From contig CAWETN010000009.1 in assembly GCA_963812075.1 (NCBI GenBank), forward strand, positions 310,001 through 374,000: 64,000 bases of DNA, given 5' to 3'. Source of the stretch: JAMXLO01 sp963812075. GTDB taxonomy: Bacteria > Pseudomonadota > Alphaproteobacteria > Acetobacterales > Acetobacteraceae. The translations under genes were made by a program, and so were the position numbers. Below, piece by piece: positions 44,420 through 54,137 of the stretch (its first letter is position 1; each line of letters begins with the position of its first letter). The notes under the pieces are model-generated. The model did no database searches, was not told the DNA's origin, and saw only the letters and a program-made list of their open reading frames with translations.

Positions 44420-45476
44420 ATGGCGATCGCCTCGCGCGACTTCCGCGAGCTGCGGCTCGAGGGCATCAGCCGCGACTTCGGGCAGCTGCGCGCGCTGCGC
44501 GACGTGTCGCTGACGGTGAAGCGGGGCGAGTTCGTCGCCCTGCTCGGCCCCTCGGGCTGCGGCAAGTCCACCGCGCTGAACTGCATCGCCGGGCTGTTGC
44601 AGGTGACCGGCGGGGCGATCTGGCTGGACGACCGGCGGCTGGACGAGCTGGGGCCGGAGGACCGCGGCTTCGGCATGGTGTTCCAGAACTACGCGCTGTT
44701 CCCGCACATGACGGTGCGGCGGAACGTCGGCTTCGGCCTGACGACGCAGCGGCGCCCGCAAGGCGGAGATCGACGCGGCGGGTGGACCAGGCGCTGGCGC
44801 TGGTGCGGCTGGAGACGCAGGCGGACAAGCTGCCCGGCCAGCTGTCCGGCGGCCAGCAGCAGCGGGTGGCGATCGCGCGCGCCATCGTGGTGGAGCCGCC
44901 GCTGGTGCTGATGGACGAGCCGCTGTCCAACCTCGACGCCAAGCTGCGGCTGGAGATGCGCGCCGAGATCCGCCGCATCCACACGATGCTCGGCTGCTCC
45001 ACCATCTACGTGACGCACGACCAGGAAGAGGCGCTGTCGCTGGCCGACCGCATCGTGGTGATGATCGACGGCCAGACGCGGCAGATCGGCACGCCGGAGG
45101 AACTGTACGCGCGCCCGGCGCACGCCGACGTCGCCGAGTTCATGGGCTATCGCAACCTGTTCCGCTCGCGCGCGCAGACCACCGACGACGGCATCGCCGT
45201 GCGCGATGAGCGGCGCGCGGCTGCTCGGCACGCCGATGGAGGCCGTGGGCGCCGAGGCGATGGTCGCGATCCGGCCCGACGATCTGCAGCCGCGCAGCGG
45301 CGGCCCGATCGCGGCGACGGTGGAGATCGCCGAATACCACGGCCGCGACTTCTACGCGCTGGCCCGCGGCTCCGACGGCACGGAGCTGTATTTCCGCTCG
45401 CCGATGCGCGTGAACCCAGGCGAGCTGGTGCGTCTCGATGCCCCGCGCGAGCGCGTGCTGGTGCTACGCCGCATGA
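44420..45476 (+). CDS. ABC transporter ATP-binding protein (PotA-like)
   Basis: About 350 residues. Walker A GPSGCGKSTALN (about 45-56), Q-loop MVFQNYALFPHMTV, signature LSGGQQQRVAIARAI, Walker B LVLMDEPLSNLDA, and switch His in THDQEEAL are all present. A C-terminal TOBE-like domain follows. Frames change near 44760 and 45208, and a third inserted base near 45462 must be removed to give the expected ending RVLVYAA and a stop that overlaps the next start (ATGA). Confidence 0.8.
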
Positions 45477-46359
45477 GCGCGCGCGCAACTTCCGCTGCGG
45501 CGTCGGCTGCGCGAGCGCGGGCTCGACGGCGTGACGCTGCTGGTGCTGCCCGGCGTGTTCTTCGTGCTGGCGCTGTTCGTCTACCCGTTCCTCTACGGGC
45601 TGGTGCTGTCGTTCACGCCGAAGGAGGGCGGCTGGCTGGCGAACTACCAGCGGTTCTTCTCCGATCCGTTCCTCTACGACACGATCTGGCTCACCTTGCA
45701 GATCGCCGTGCCGGTGACGCTGCTGAACACCGTGCTGTCGGTGCCGGTGGCGCTGCGCGTGCGGCTGATGAAGCGGCAGAAGCTGCTGACCACGATCCTG
45801 GTGATCCCGATCACGCTCGGCACGGTGATGGTGGCCGAAGGGCTGCTGACCTATCTCGGCCCGCGCGGCTGGCTGAACCGCATGCTGCTGGAGTTCGGCA
45901 TCGCCGACAGCCCGGTGCGGCTGATCCACAACTACTGGGGCGTGATGCTGTCGCTGGTGATCAGCGGCTTTCCGTTCACCTTCCTGCTGACGCTGTCCTA
46001 TGTCACCGGCATCGATCCGGCGCTGGAGCAGGCCGGCGCGATGCTGGGCGCGCGGGCGCGCGAGCGCTTCTTCCGCATCCTGCTGCCGCTGCTGGCGCCG
46101 GGCCTGGCGATCACGCTGGCGCTGGCCTTCGTGCAGGCATTCACCGTGTTCCCCTCCGCCGTGCTGCTGGGCGCGCCGGCGGGCCCGACGCGGGTGATCT
46201 CGATCGTCGCCTACCAGGCGGCGTTCGAGCAGTACGACTACTCGCTGGCCTCGGCGATCGCGATGCTGATGGCGCTGGTGCAGGTGATCATCATCGCTGG
46301 CGCTGCTGGGCGCGCGTACGCTGCTGTTCCGCGGCCCGGTCAGCACCGGAAAGGGCTGA
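45473..46359 (+). CDS. ABC transporter permease (PotB-like)
   Basis: About 295 residues, six hydrophobic spans. The ATG at 45473 leads to RERGLDGVTLLVLPGVFFVLALFVYPFLYGL, once one inserted base near 45505 is removed. The coupling loop EAA-like EQAGAMLGARARERFFRILLPLL is present. Another insertion near 46297 must be removed to reach the ending LLFRGPVSTGKG. Without these corrections the frame appears fused to the second permease; that is an artefact. Confidence 0.75.
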
Positions 46360-46363
46360 GCGG

Positions 46364-47189
46364 ATGCATCGCAGCCTGGGCGAGAAGCTGTGGTCGATCG
46401 CGGTCTGGGCGGTGGTGGCGTTCTTCGTGCGTCAACCTGCTGGCGATGATCGGCAGCGTGGTGGTGAACTCGTTCGGCACGCGCTGGTTCAACACCTGGC
46501 TGCCGGCGGGCTTCACGCCGCAGTGGTACACGATGGCCTGGGACGAGTTCCACCTGCCGGACATCCTGGTGGTGACGGCCGAGGTGGTGGGCGCGGTGGT
46601 GCTGCTGTCGGGGCTGATCGGCGTGCCGACGGCCTATGCGATGGCGCGGCGCAATTTTCCCGGCAAGCAGGCGGTGATGCTGCTGTTCCTGCTGCCGCTG
46701 CTGGTGCCGCCGATCACCTACGGCATCCCGATGGCGACGGTGCTGTACCAGGCGCATCTCGCCGGCTCGATCTGGGGCGTGATCCTGGCCAATCTGGTGC
46801 CGACGGTGCCGTTCGTGATCCTGATCATGATCCCGTTCGTCGAGCAGATCGACCCGCGCGTCGAGGCGGCGGCGCGGGTGTTCGGCGCCGGCATGGGGCG
46901 GCTGTTCGTCCAGGTGCTGGTGCCGCTGCTGACGCCGGGCATCCTGGCGGCGCTGCTGCTGGTGCTGGTGCGCACCATCGCGATGTTCGAACTGACCTTC
47001 CTGACCGCGGGGCCGACCAGCCAGACGCTGGTGGTGGCGCTGTACTACGCGGTGTTCGCCGCCGGCGTGCGGCCGGGGCAGTCGATCGACGCGATGGCGG
47101 TGGTCTACATGGTCACCACGCTGATCTGGCTGCTGATCGCGCTGCGGTTCGTCAACCCGACGCAGATCGTGACCCGGGCGAAGCAGTAG
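46364..47189 (+). CDS. ABC transporter permease (PotC-like)
   Basis: About 274 residues. It begins MHRSLGEKLWSIAVWAVVAFF and, after an insertion near 46430, continues VNLLAMIGSVVVNSFGTRWFN. The coupling loop is IDPRVEAAARVFGAGMGRLFVQVLVPLL, typical of permeases paired with PotA-like ATPases. It starts four bases after the first permease. With the first permease it forms the channel. Confidence 0.8.
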
Positions 47190-47248
47190 GCGGCGCTTTT
47201 GCCCTGGTCCCGGGTTGTCGAGCGACGCGTTACGTCCTACGCAACAGC

Positions 47249-47524
47249 ATGGCCATCAGGTCATTTGCGGACGCCCGCACGGAAGCGTTGTTCCGCGGTG
47301 CCGGCTCTGGCCGATGGGGCAACATACTAGGCGCTGCACGACGCAAACTGGATATGCTGGACGCGGCAGAGACACTCGCCGACCTGCGGTCGCCGCCTGG
47401 CAATCGGCTCGAACGTCGGCGACCGCGCCGGTCGATGCAGCAACCGCGTGAACGATCAGTGGCGTATCTGCTTTCGCTGGGCTGCATCGGGCCGGAGGAT
47501 GTCGAGATCGTTGACTACCACTAG
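47249..47524 (+). pseudogene. higB: HigB-type toxin, frame-damaged
   Basis: The start (IRSFADARTEALFRGAGSGRWGN) and the motif DAAETLADLRSPPGNRLE are HigB, an mRNA-cutting RelE-family toxin. The next block, VGDRAGRC and RVNDQWRICFRW, lies in another frame, and the end GPEDVEIVDYH is back in the first. Against the family pattern, about two residues are missing between NRLE and GDR, and one base near 47493, so this gene shows losses rather than the insertions seen elsewhere. It may be a true inactive toxin, or a further error. It precedes an intact antitoxin gene. Confidence 0.7.
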
Positions 47525-47543
47525 GTGACCTGGAGAGTTGGCC

Positions 47544-47846
47544 GTGCCGCGTAACCGTATCCGAACCCACCCCGGTGAAGTTCTGCGGGAGGAATACATG
47601 AAGCCCCTGGGATTGAGCGCGAATGCACTTGCACGCGCGTTGCACATCCCGCCGAACCGGATCACCGGAATCACCACCCTCGCAAAGCCGCGGTCCGTCA
47701 CGTCCGACACGGCCCTGCGCCTCGCCAGGTTCTTTCGCACCACGCCGGGCTTCTGGCTCAATCTGCAGCTGGCGTACGATCTCTCGCTGGCCGAAGCGGC
47801 AGTCGGCCGCGCCATCGAACGCGACATCCGGCCGATGCCGTCGTAG
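47544..47846 (+). CDS. higA: HigA-type antitoxin, XRE helix-turn-helix
   Basis: A 100-residue protein. NRIRTHPGEVLREEYMKPLGLSANALARALHIPPNRI is the HigA helix-turn-helix; SDTALRLARFFRTTPGFWLNLQLAYDL is the family's second mark. The GTG at 47544 is preferred over a TTG two codons upstream. It starts 19 bases after the toxin stop. By family it binds toxin and represses its own operon. Intact. Confidence 0.9.
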   Translation: MPRNRIRTHPGEVLREEYMKPLGLSANALARALHIPPNRITGITTLAKPRSVTSDTALRLARFFRTTPGFWLNLQLAYDLSLAEAAVGRAIERDIRPMPS

Positions 47847-47883
47847 TGTGCCTGGACATCCTCTCAGTGCCAAAGAGACCGTC

Positions 47884-48963
47884 TTGACCCAGATCGCCAT
47901 CACCCGGACCGCAACCCCGAAGCAGCCGCCGGCGGACGAGACGCTCGCCTTCGGCCGCGTGTTCACCGACCACATGTTCCTGATGGACTACGACGAGGGG
48001 AAAGGCTGGCACTCGCCTCGCATCGTCCCCTATGCCCCGTTCACCCTGGATCCCGCCTGCTGCGTCCTGCACTACGGCCAGGCGATCTTCGACGGGCTGA
48101 AGGCGTTCCGCGGCCAGGACGGCCGAGTGCGGCTGTTCCGCCTGGCGGACCACGCGCGCCGGCTGAACCGCTCGGCGCACTATCTGTGCATCCCGGAGCT
48201 CGATCCGGCGGCGGTGGAGGAATCGATCCGCGCCCTGGTGGAGGTGGACCAGCGCTGGGTGCCGTCGCTGGCGGGTACCTCGCTCTATATCCGCCCCACG
48301 GTGATCGCCACCGAGACGTTCCTCGGCGTCCACCCCTCGCACAGCTATCTCTACTACGTGATCCTCGGGCCGGTGGGCGCCTACTACAAGGAGGGCATGA
48401 ACCCGGTCCGCATCCTTGCCTCGGACAAGCATGTCCGCGCGGTGCAGGGCGGGCTGGGCGCGGCGAAGACTGCCGGCAACTATGCCGCCAGCCTGTTCGG
48501 CGCCGAGGAGGCGCAGAAGGCCGGCTATACCCAGGTGCTGTGGCTCGACGGCGTCGAGCATCGCTACCTCGACGAGGTCGGCACCATGAACATCATGCTG
48601 AAGATCGACGACGAGGTGATCACGCCGCCGCTGAACGGTGCGATCCTGGCGGGGATCACCCGCGATTCCGTGCTGACGCTGCTGCGCGATTGGGGTCTGC
48701 GCGTCGCCGAACGCCCGATCGCGATCGACGAGGTGGTCGCCGCGGCGCAGGCCGGTCGGCTGGAGATGTGGGGCACCGGCACCGCGGCGGTGATCTCGCC
48801 GGTGGGCGAACTCGGCTACAAGGGCGAACGGTATGTGATCAACGGCGGCCGCACCGGGGCGCTGACGCAGAAGCTTTATGATACGATTGTCGGCATCCAG
48901 TATGGCACGGCGCCGGATCCGCATGGCTGGACGCGGCTGCTGGGCAATCGGTTGGGAGGCTGA
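47884..48963 (+). CDS. ilvE: Branched-chain amino acid aminotransferase
   Basis: A 359-residue PLP enzyme for the last step in valine, leucine and isoleucine synthesis. LHYGQAIFDGLKAFRG is the class IV start, the PLP Lys is in LGAAKTAGNYAAS, and EVGTMNIMLKI and GTGTAAVISPVGEL are typical of the longer type found in many bacteria and mitochondria. The TTG start at 47884 has AAAGAGA before it. Complete. Confidence 0.9.
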   Translation: MTQIAITRTATPKQPPADETLAFGRVFTDHMFLMDYDEGKGWHSPRIVPYAPFTLDPACCVLHYGQAIFDGLKAFRGQDGRVRLFRLADHARRLNRSAHYLCIPELDPAAVEESIRALVEVDQRWVPSLAGTSLYIRPTVIATETFLGVHPSHSYLYYVILGPVGAYYKEGMNPVRILASDKHVRAVQGGLGAAKTAGNYAASLFGAEEAQKAGYTQVLWLDGVEHRYLDEVGTMNIMLKIDDEVITPPLNGAILAGITRDSVLTLLRDWGLRVAERPIAIDEVVAAAQAGRLEMWGTGTAAVISPVGELGYKGERYVINGGRTGALTQKLYDTIVGIQYGTAPDPHGWTRLLGNRLGG

Positions 48964-48970
48964 GCGTACG

Positions 48971-50378
48971 ATGATCGGGCAGGTCATGCGCCGGGCATGG
49001 ATCCTGGTCGCGCTGGGCATTTCGCTCCCCGCGTTCGCCGGCGAGGTCGCGCTCAACCGCGCCGAGCTGATCCGCAGCCTGCTGCCCAGCGTGGTGAACC
49101 TGAGCGTCCGCAAGGAGGTACCGGTTACCACGAATCCCGTCGTGGCATCCCAGCCGATGGGCGGCGACAGCGACACGGTGAAGAGCTTCGTCGGCTCCGG
49201 CTTCGTCCTCGATCCGTCCGGGCTGATCGCCACCAACTACCATGTGGTCGACGGCGCCTTCGACATCGCCGCCACGCTGTCCGACGGGACCGTGCTGCCG
49301 GCCCGTACGCTGCACGCCTCACGGCTCGCCGACCTCGCCATCGTGCAGGTGGACGCCGGCCACCCGCTGACCCCGGTGCAGTGGGGTGACAGCACGAAGC
49401 TGCGTGTCGGCGACCAAGTCTTCGCGATCGGCAATCCACTCGGCATCGGCGTCTCGGTGTCGGCCGGCATCGTCAGCGGGCTCAATCGCAACGTCGAGGG
49501 ATCCCCGTACGACGACTACATCCAGACCGACGCGGCGATCAACCACGGCAATTCCGGCGGCCCGCTGTTCGACATGGACGGCCACGTCGTCGGCGTCGAT
49601 ACGGCGCTGGTCTCGCCCACCGCAGCCTCGGCCGGGCTGGGTCTCGCCATTCCGGCGGACAGTGCCCGCTTCGTGCTCGGGCGGCTGATGCAGGTACGGC
49701 TGGGTCAATCCCGGCTGGCTGGGCGTGAAGGTCCAACAGGTGACGCCGGATCTCGCCGCGGCGATGGGATCGAGCCAGGTGCAGGGCTCAGTGGTGTCGT
49801 GGGTATTCCCCGAGAGCCCGGCGCAGAAGGCTGGCCTCGCGATCGGCGACGTGATCCTGCGCTACGGCGATGCCACGCCAGGCGACGAGAGGGCGCTGCT
49901 GCGCGACATCGTCAGGACGCCGGTGGGTCAGTCGGTGCAGGTGGGTCTGCTGCGCGACGGCAAGCCGCAGACCGTGCCGGTGACGATCGAGTCCTGGCCG
50001 CGCGAACGATGGGAAGCCCGCGATGCGCCGATGACGGTCGAGCGGCCGAAGATCAAGGTCCCCGCCGACCTGGGCCTTTCGCTGAAGGCCGTGCCGACCG
50101 AACAGCGTGCCAATCTCGGGCTGGAGGATGGTCTGACCGGCGTACTGGTGACCGGCGTGCTGGCCGGCACCGATGCGGCACAGCGCGGCATGACCGAGGG
50201 CGACGTGATCCTGCGCGTGCAGGACAGGCCGGTGGCCACTGCCGGCGACGTGCAGCAGGCGATCGGTGCGCAGCGCGAGGCGCATCGGAGCTACGCGATG
50301 CTGCTGGTCCTGCCCAAGGTGCGGAAGGTGCCCGGACCGCAATGGGTGGCGCTGCGGCTATCGGCGCCGAGTGGCTGA
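48971..50378 (+). CDS. DegP/HtrA-type serine protease with two PDZ domains
   Basis: About 468 residues. A signal peptide (RRAWILVALGISLPAFA) is followed by the protease domain: His in IATNYHVVDGA, Asp in RLADLAIVQV and Ser in NHGNSGGPLFD. Two PDZ-like domains follow (VSWVFPESPAQKAGLAIGD, and LVTGVLAGTDAAQRGMTEGD). One phase change near 49700 occurs at the domain junction (WLGVKVQQVTPDLA is the corrected reading). It starts seven bases after ilvE. The second HtrA-like protease of the window; the other is beside the exopolysaccharide genes. Confidence 0.85.
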
Positions 50379-50384
50379 TCAGCC

Positions 50385-50777
50385 TTACCGGACAGGAAGT
50401 CGTCGGTGTATTCGCCGCGCGAGACCTTGACCGGGATCGCCTCGCCGGTGCCGCTCTCCAGGATCTCCGATCCCGCGGCGCGCGCCGGTACCGCGAGACC
50501 GTCGATCTGGTCGGCGAACGCGTTGGCCAGCCGCGCATCGAGCCGCCAGACGAACCGTGCCGCCGTCCACCGGATGGATGCCGGGCTCGCCGGCGGACCC
50601 GGTTACGGTGACCGCTGTGTGCGGCGCGGTGCAGAATCCCAACTGGTCCAACCGCACATCGGCGGGCTCGCGCGCGAAGCGGCGCAGCACACCGGCCAGC
50701 AGCCGCAGGTCTTCGGCCTCGCCCAGCATCAGCAGCATCGGATTGAAGTCACTCGGGAGGAAGCCGACGCGCAGCAT
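50385..50777 (-). CDS. Unknown protein linked to the Rieske dioxygenase genes
   Basis: About 130 residues. It begins LRVGFLPSDFNPMLLMLGEAEDLRLLAGVLRRFA and later reads FVWRLDARLANAFADQIDGLAV and VKVSRGEYTDDFL, but these lie in two frames (change near 50565), so the final codons are not certain; I end it at the stop six bases from the convergent protease gene. The ATG overlaps the stop of the 59-residue gene (ATGA). I do not recognise a family. The placement with a Rieske dioxygenase suggests an accessory role. Confidence 0.55.
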   Translation of the reverse strand: MLRVGFLPSDFNPMLLMLGEAEDLRLLAGVLRRFAREPADVRLDQLGFCTAPHTAVTVTGSAGEPGIHPVDGGTVRLAARCAAGQRVRRPDRRSRGTGARRGIGDPGERHRRGDPGQGLARRIHRRLPVR

Positions 50778-50956
50778 CAGACGATTTCAAGGATGTCGGT
50801 GGCATGGCAAAGTTCCTCGGCGCCAGCCTCGCCATCGGGGACTTCGACCAGCCGCACCTTCGCCCACTCGTCGCTGACGATCTCCAGGACCACGGCGACG
50901 ACGCCGCCGATCAGGCGCAGGCGGCTGCCGACGGCAACGCCGGAGAGCTCGATCAT
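50777..50956 (-). CDS. Small protein between Rieske dioxygenase beta and an unknown gene
   Basis: A 59-residue protein. IELSGVAVGSRLRLIGGVVAVVLEIVSDEWAKVRLVEV looks like a small beta-barrel or SH3-like fold, not a ferredoxin (only one Cys). The ATG overlaps the beta subunit stop (TGATG), and its stop overlaps the next gene (ATGA), so the four genes are translated in a chain. Unknown function. Confidence 0.6.
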   Translation of the reverse strand: MIELSGVAVGSRLRLIGGVVAVVLEIVSDEWAKVRLVEVPDGEAGAEELCHATDILEIV

Positions 50957-51493
50957 CAGAAGAAGATGCTCAGGTTCTTCGCCTGCAGCACGTTCTGCTC
51001 GAGGATGATCTCGCGCCGCGCGACCTGCCACGACATGCCCGCCCGTCGCAGCTCATCGGTGCGACGGCCGACGAAGGTGAAGGTCTCGTACTCGACGCGG
51101 TTCTGGTACACCAGGAAGCGGCTGCCCACGGTGACTTGCTGCGCCTCCTCCACCGACGGCCGCACATCCAGCAAGCGCACGTTGCTCACCATGTGCGTCA
51201 CCCGCGACAGCGGCTCCTCCGCGTAGTGCACGCCGGTCAGGATCTGCTCCACCCGCTTGCCCAACGTCCACTTGTCCTCGTCGAACCAGCTGATGCCCTC
51301 GCCCTGCCTGGTGTTCTCGCGCTCCGCGTGCTGGCCGAACTTCACGTTGCGGCGCATCGGCATGAAATACACCAGGTCCTCGGCCAGCAGGTCCAGCCAC
51401 TCGTTGAACCTGCCGCTGGTCGAGCAGGTCGGCTTCCAGGTACAGGAAGTCCTCGATCTCCTCGCGCAGCTGGTACCAGGCAAGCGCGCGCAT
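50956..51493 (-). CDS. Aromatic ring-hydroxylating dioxygenase, beta subunit
   Basis: About 178 residues of the small, NTF2-like subunit. WYQLREEIEDFLYLEADLLD opens it; RFNEWLDLLAEDLVYFMPMRRN, VTHMVSNVRL and FLVYQNRVEYETFTFVGRRTDELRR are typical. It gives structure to the alpha3beta3 hexamer. One phase change near 51418. The ATG at 51493 overlaps the alpha stop (TGATG); a GTG at 51496 is possible. Confidence 0.85.
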
Positions 51494-52842
51494 CACTCTG
51501 CCGCCACCTGTTCCGCTCCGCGATGCCGCCCGATCAGCGCGTCCCAGTTGTCGCCGTTCAGGTACGACGCGTAGACACGATAGTAGTTGCGCGGCGTCTG
51601 CTCGGTGATCTGCAGCGATACGTCGCCTCGGATCGGATCATCGGTCTTGTACGCGCCCATCGACATCTGGTAGTTGAACGGATGGCGGCGTGCGATGGTG
51701 CCGCGCGACGCCGCCGTGGCGTACAGCCAGTTCTCCATGTCGTCCTGCTCGGTCATCCCGGCCGGACCCGAATAGCGCATGTAGAACCGTCGCAGCACGT
51801 CCTTCACCTCGGCCGGCGCATCGGCGTCCACCAGGAAGAAGCGCCAGCCCTCGGTCTCGGTCGGGCTGTGCGGGTGCCACACGCAGATGCCGCGCGGCTG
51901 GCGGCCGTGATACGACGCGTTCGGGAAGATGTTGCCGGTGAACGGCAGCAGCCGCGCCTTCTCGCCCAACCGGCGCCGGCGCTCCTCGAAGCAGTGGCGG
52001 AAGTATTCATCCACCGCCGGATACTGCGCGTAGGACGGCTCGTACTGCATGGTCGAAGGCATCAGCACACTGTGCATGCCGTGTCCTGCCGGATGGCCGA
52101 CCCAGACATGCTGGCCCTTGTTGTATTCGTTGTCGCGCCGCCCCTTCTCACCGCGCTGCGCGCTGGGGCCGATGCCGATCATGTCCACCGAGCGGTGCGA
52201 CGGATTGTGGTAGGTGTCGCCGAGAAAATTCTCCGCTGCGAACTTCCAGTTCGACGGGAACACCCACTTGTGCACGCCGATCACCTCGGAGCCGCCCGGC
52301 CGGCCGTCGCGGCAGTCCAGCACCTGGTCCAGATGATCGACCGCACTGCCCAGATAGTCGAGGAAGTCGGGGGCGGCGGGATCCCATGAGGCCCACACGG
52401 TGCCCTTGTACAGCGCAAGCCGCGGCACCTCGATCAGCGACCACTCGTCGCGGTTCAGCGTGCCCTCGTACAGCGCGCGATACAGCGGCACCCCCTGCAG
52501 CCTGCCGTCCGTGGTGTAGCTCCATGAATGGTAGGGGCAGACGAACAGCGAGGTGTTGCCCTGCTCGTAGCGGCACACCTTCATGCCGCGATGCCGGCAC
52601 GAGTTGAGGAACACGTGCACCGCGCCCTGCGTGTCACGGCACAGGATCACGGATTCCTCGCCCATGCGCGAGACGAAGAAGTCGCCCGGCTTCGGGATCA
52701 GGCTCTCGTGCCCGACGAACAGCCAGGCACGGGTGAACAGCTTCTCCTGTTCCTCGCGATAGAAGTCGGGCGAGACGAAGATCTCGCGGCTGATCGTGCC
52801 ACGCCTGAGGTCGATCATCTGCTCGATCGGCAGTGCGGTCAT
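51493..52842 (-). CDS. Aromatic ring-hydroxylating dioxygenase, alpha subunit (Rieske)
   Basis: A 449-residue catalytic subunit. The Rieske [2Fe-2S] ligands are in CRHRGMKVCRY and CPYHSWSYTTDG; the mononuclear iron His pair is in GDTYHNPSHRSVD. It uses electrons from a reductase (not encoded here) and oxygen to make cis-dihydrodiols or to demethylate. The companion beta subunit supports a true ring dioxygenase. The substrate cannot be told. The set is the start of a four-gene chain. Confidence 0.9.
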   Translation of the reverse strand: MTALPIEQMIDLRRGTISREIFVSPDFYREEQEKLFTRAWLFVGHESLIPKPGDFFVSRMGEESVILCRDTQGAVHVFLNSCRHRGMKVCRYEQGNTSLFVCPYHSWSYTTDGRLQGVPLYRALYEGTLNRDEWSLIEVPRLALYKGTVWASWDPAAPDFLDYLGSAVDHLDQVLDCRDGRPGGSEVIGVHKWVFPSNWKFAAENFLGDTYHNPSHRSVDMIGIGPSAQRGEKGRRDNEYNKGQHVWVGHPAGHGMHSVLMPSTMQYEPSYAQYPAVDEYFRHCFEERRRRLGEKARLLPFTGNIFPNASYHGRQPRGICVWHPHSPTETEGWRFFLVDADAPAEVKDVLRRFYMRYSGPAGMTEQDDMENWLYATAASRGTIARRHPFNYQMSMGAYKTDDPIRGDVSLQITEQTPRNYYRVYASYLNGDNWDALIGRHRGAEQVAAE

Positions 52843-52890
52843 CGGCCGTCCTCCGTTTGCCCGATCATGCGCCGTCGACGCCGGTCTGCG

Positions 52891-53991
52891 TCAAGGGGTG
52901 CGGCCGATGCTGCGCAGCATGCCCAGCTTCGCCAGCGACCATAGCCGGTCGATCGGCAGGGCGCCGGGCGGACGGCCCAGAACCCACCGCCTCGCCGCGA
53001 CGATCGCCGCGACGACCAGGCACAGCACGAGGTCGGCGATCGCCGTCTGCATCTGATCGGACCGGTCCGGCTCCGCTATAGCCAGGCTGGCATAGAAGTA
53101 GACCGTCAGGAACGCCGCCGTCGCCGCGCCTGCCGCGAAAACCACGTCCAGCGGTATCTCGAACGTCCCGATCCGCCGCGGTTGCAGCACCGCCTGCTCC
53201 CGCGCGTATGCGCCGGCCGCGGACAGGATGCGCTGCTTCTCGATATGGCAGCTCATCGCGGTGATCAGCAGGAATGTGAGGAATCCGCCGCCGACCGCCA
53301 GCAGCATCGGAGTGAGCGCAACGCCCTCGTCTTCGGCGAGGCCGATCGCCTTCAGTAACGGGCCGAGAGGCACGACGGCGCCGATCTGGTCCGCCACGTC
53401 GCCGGGCAGCAGTTTGACGACGGCCGGTATGAGCAGCTTCGCCAGCGCCAGCGGAACGGCCGACGCCGAACCGGTGGCGACCACCGCACCCAGCGAGTTC
53501 TGCGCCTTGGCGACGCCGGCGAGGCCTTCCAGCTTCTGCCGTTCGGTGTCCAACGCGGCCAGCTCTTCGGCGGAGCCCGCCAACAGCGCGTCGAGCCGCG
53601 CGCGCTCGGTCCGCAGCTTCAGCTGATCGACCACACCCGCGACATGCGACCCGATGAAGGCGCGGGCCAGCAGGCGGACGCGCACCACCTGGAGCGCAGT
53701 TATGTCGCCCCGCCAGATCGCGGCGAAGGGGCGCTTGATATCGCGCCACACGGCCTTGCTCGGGCTGCGCGGCACCTCGACGCCGCACCGGCGCAGGCAG
53801 TAGCGGATCAGGTCGAGAACCGGCGTCACGAACAGCAGCGCCAGGAAGGCGAGTTCCCAGCGCAGCAGCTGGCCGAACAGCGCGGCGTAGCGCCACAGGC
53901 TGAACGCCGGCACGTCGTCCGCTGCATCGAGCGAGCGCAGATAGGCCGCCAGAAGTCCGTCGAGCGCCGCGGCAGAAGGCTCCTGGTGCAT
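52891..53991 (-). CDS. Membrane protein of unknown function with central coiled coil
   Basis: A 366-residue protein with hydrophobic spans near 43-60 (ELAFLALLFVTPVLDLI), 225-243, 285-300 and 313-333. Between the first and second span, a Lys/Arg/Glu-rich segment (VVDQLKLRTERARLDALLAGSAEELAALDTERQKLEGLAG) is a likely coiled coil, followed by a small-residue stretch (LGAVVATGSASAVPLALAKLLIPAVVKLLPGDVADQIGAVVP). No family recognised. Stand-alone: 48 bases upstream of the dioxygenase start on the other side and 146 bases from the Hsp20 gene. Confidence 0.65.
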   Translation of the reverse strand: MHQEPSAAALDGLLAAYLRSLDAADDVPAFSLWRYAALFGQLLRWELAFLALLFVTPVLDLIRYCLRRCGVEVPRSPSKAVWRDIKRPFAAIWRGDITALQVVRVRLLARAFIGSHVAGVVDQLKLRTERARLDALLAGSAEELAALDTERQKLEGLAGVAKAQNSLGAVVATGSASAVPLALAKLLIPAVVKLLPGDVADQIGAVVPLGPLLKAIGLAEDEGVALTPMLLAVGGGFLTFLLITAMSCHIEKQRILSAAGAYAREQAVLQPRRIGTFEIPLDVVFAAGAATAAFLTVYFYASLAIAEPDRSDQMQTAIADLVLCLVVAAIVAARRWVLGRPPGALPIDRLWSLAKLGMLRSIGRTP

Positions 53992-54137
53992 CGCGGCACG
54001 CTATCCAGCGGGCCGGCGAACCACAACGTCGCCCTGTCGTGACCGGCCGACCCTCAGGTTGCGCCTGCCGGCCATCGGATCGGCCGCGGCAGCTGGACCG
54101 TGCAGGCACGCCTGGCCACCGGCCGCGGCCTAACCGT

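Noticed and set aside
45531..47189. 552-residue fused ABC permease
   Set aside because: The junction reads as nonsense (Arg/Ser/Trp-rich), and a corrected frame gives a normal end, a stop and a new ATG.
47190..47250. Mobile element boundary near higBA
   Set aside because: No inverted repeats, target duplications or transposase gene seen.
50291..50384. Extension of the dioxygenase-linked unknown protein into the protease gene
   Set aside because: It would run antisense to the conserved PDZ end; a second phase change with a stop at 50385 is simpler.
52865..54109. 414-codon minus-strand frame over the unknown membrane protein
   Set aside because: Arg-rich shadow; the 52891-53991 frame has proper membrane spans and a coiled coil.
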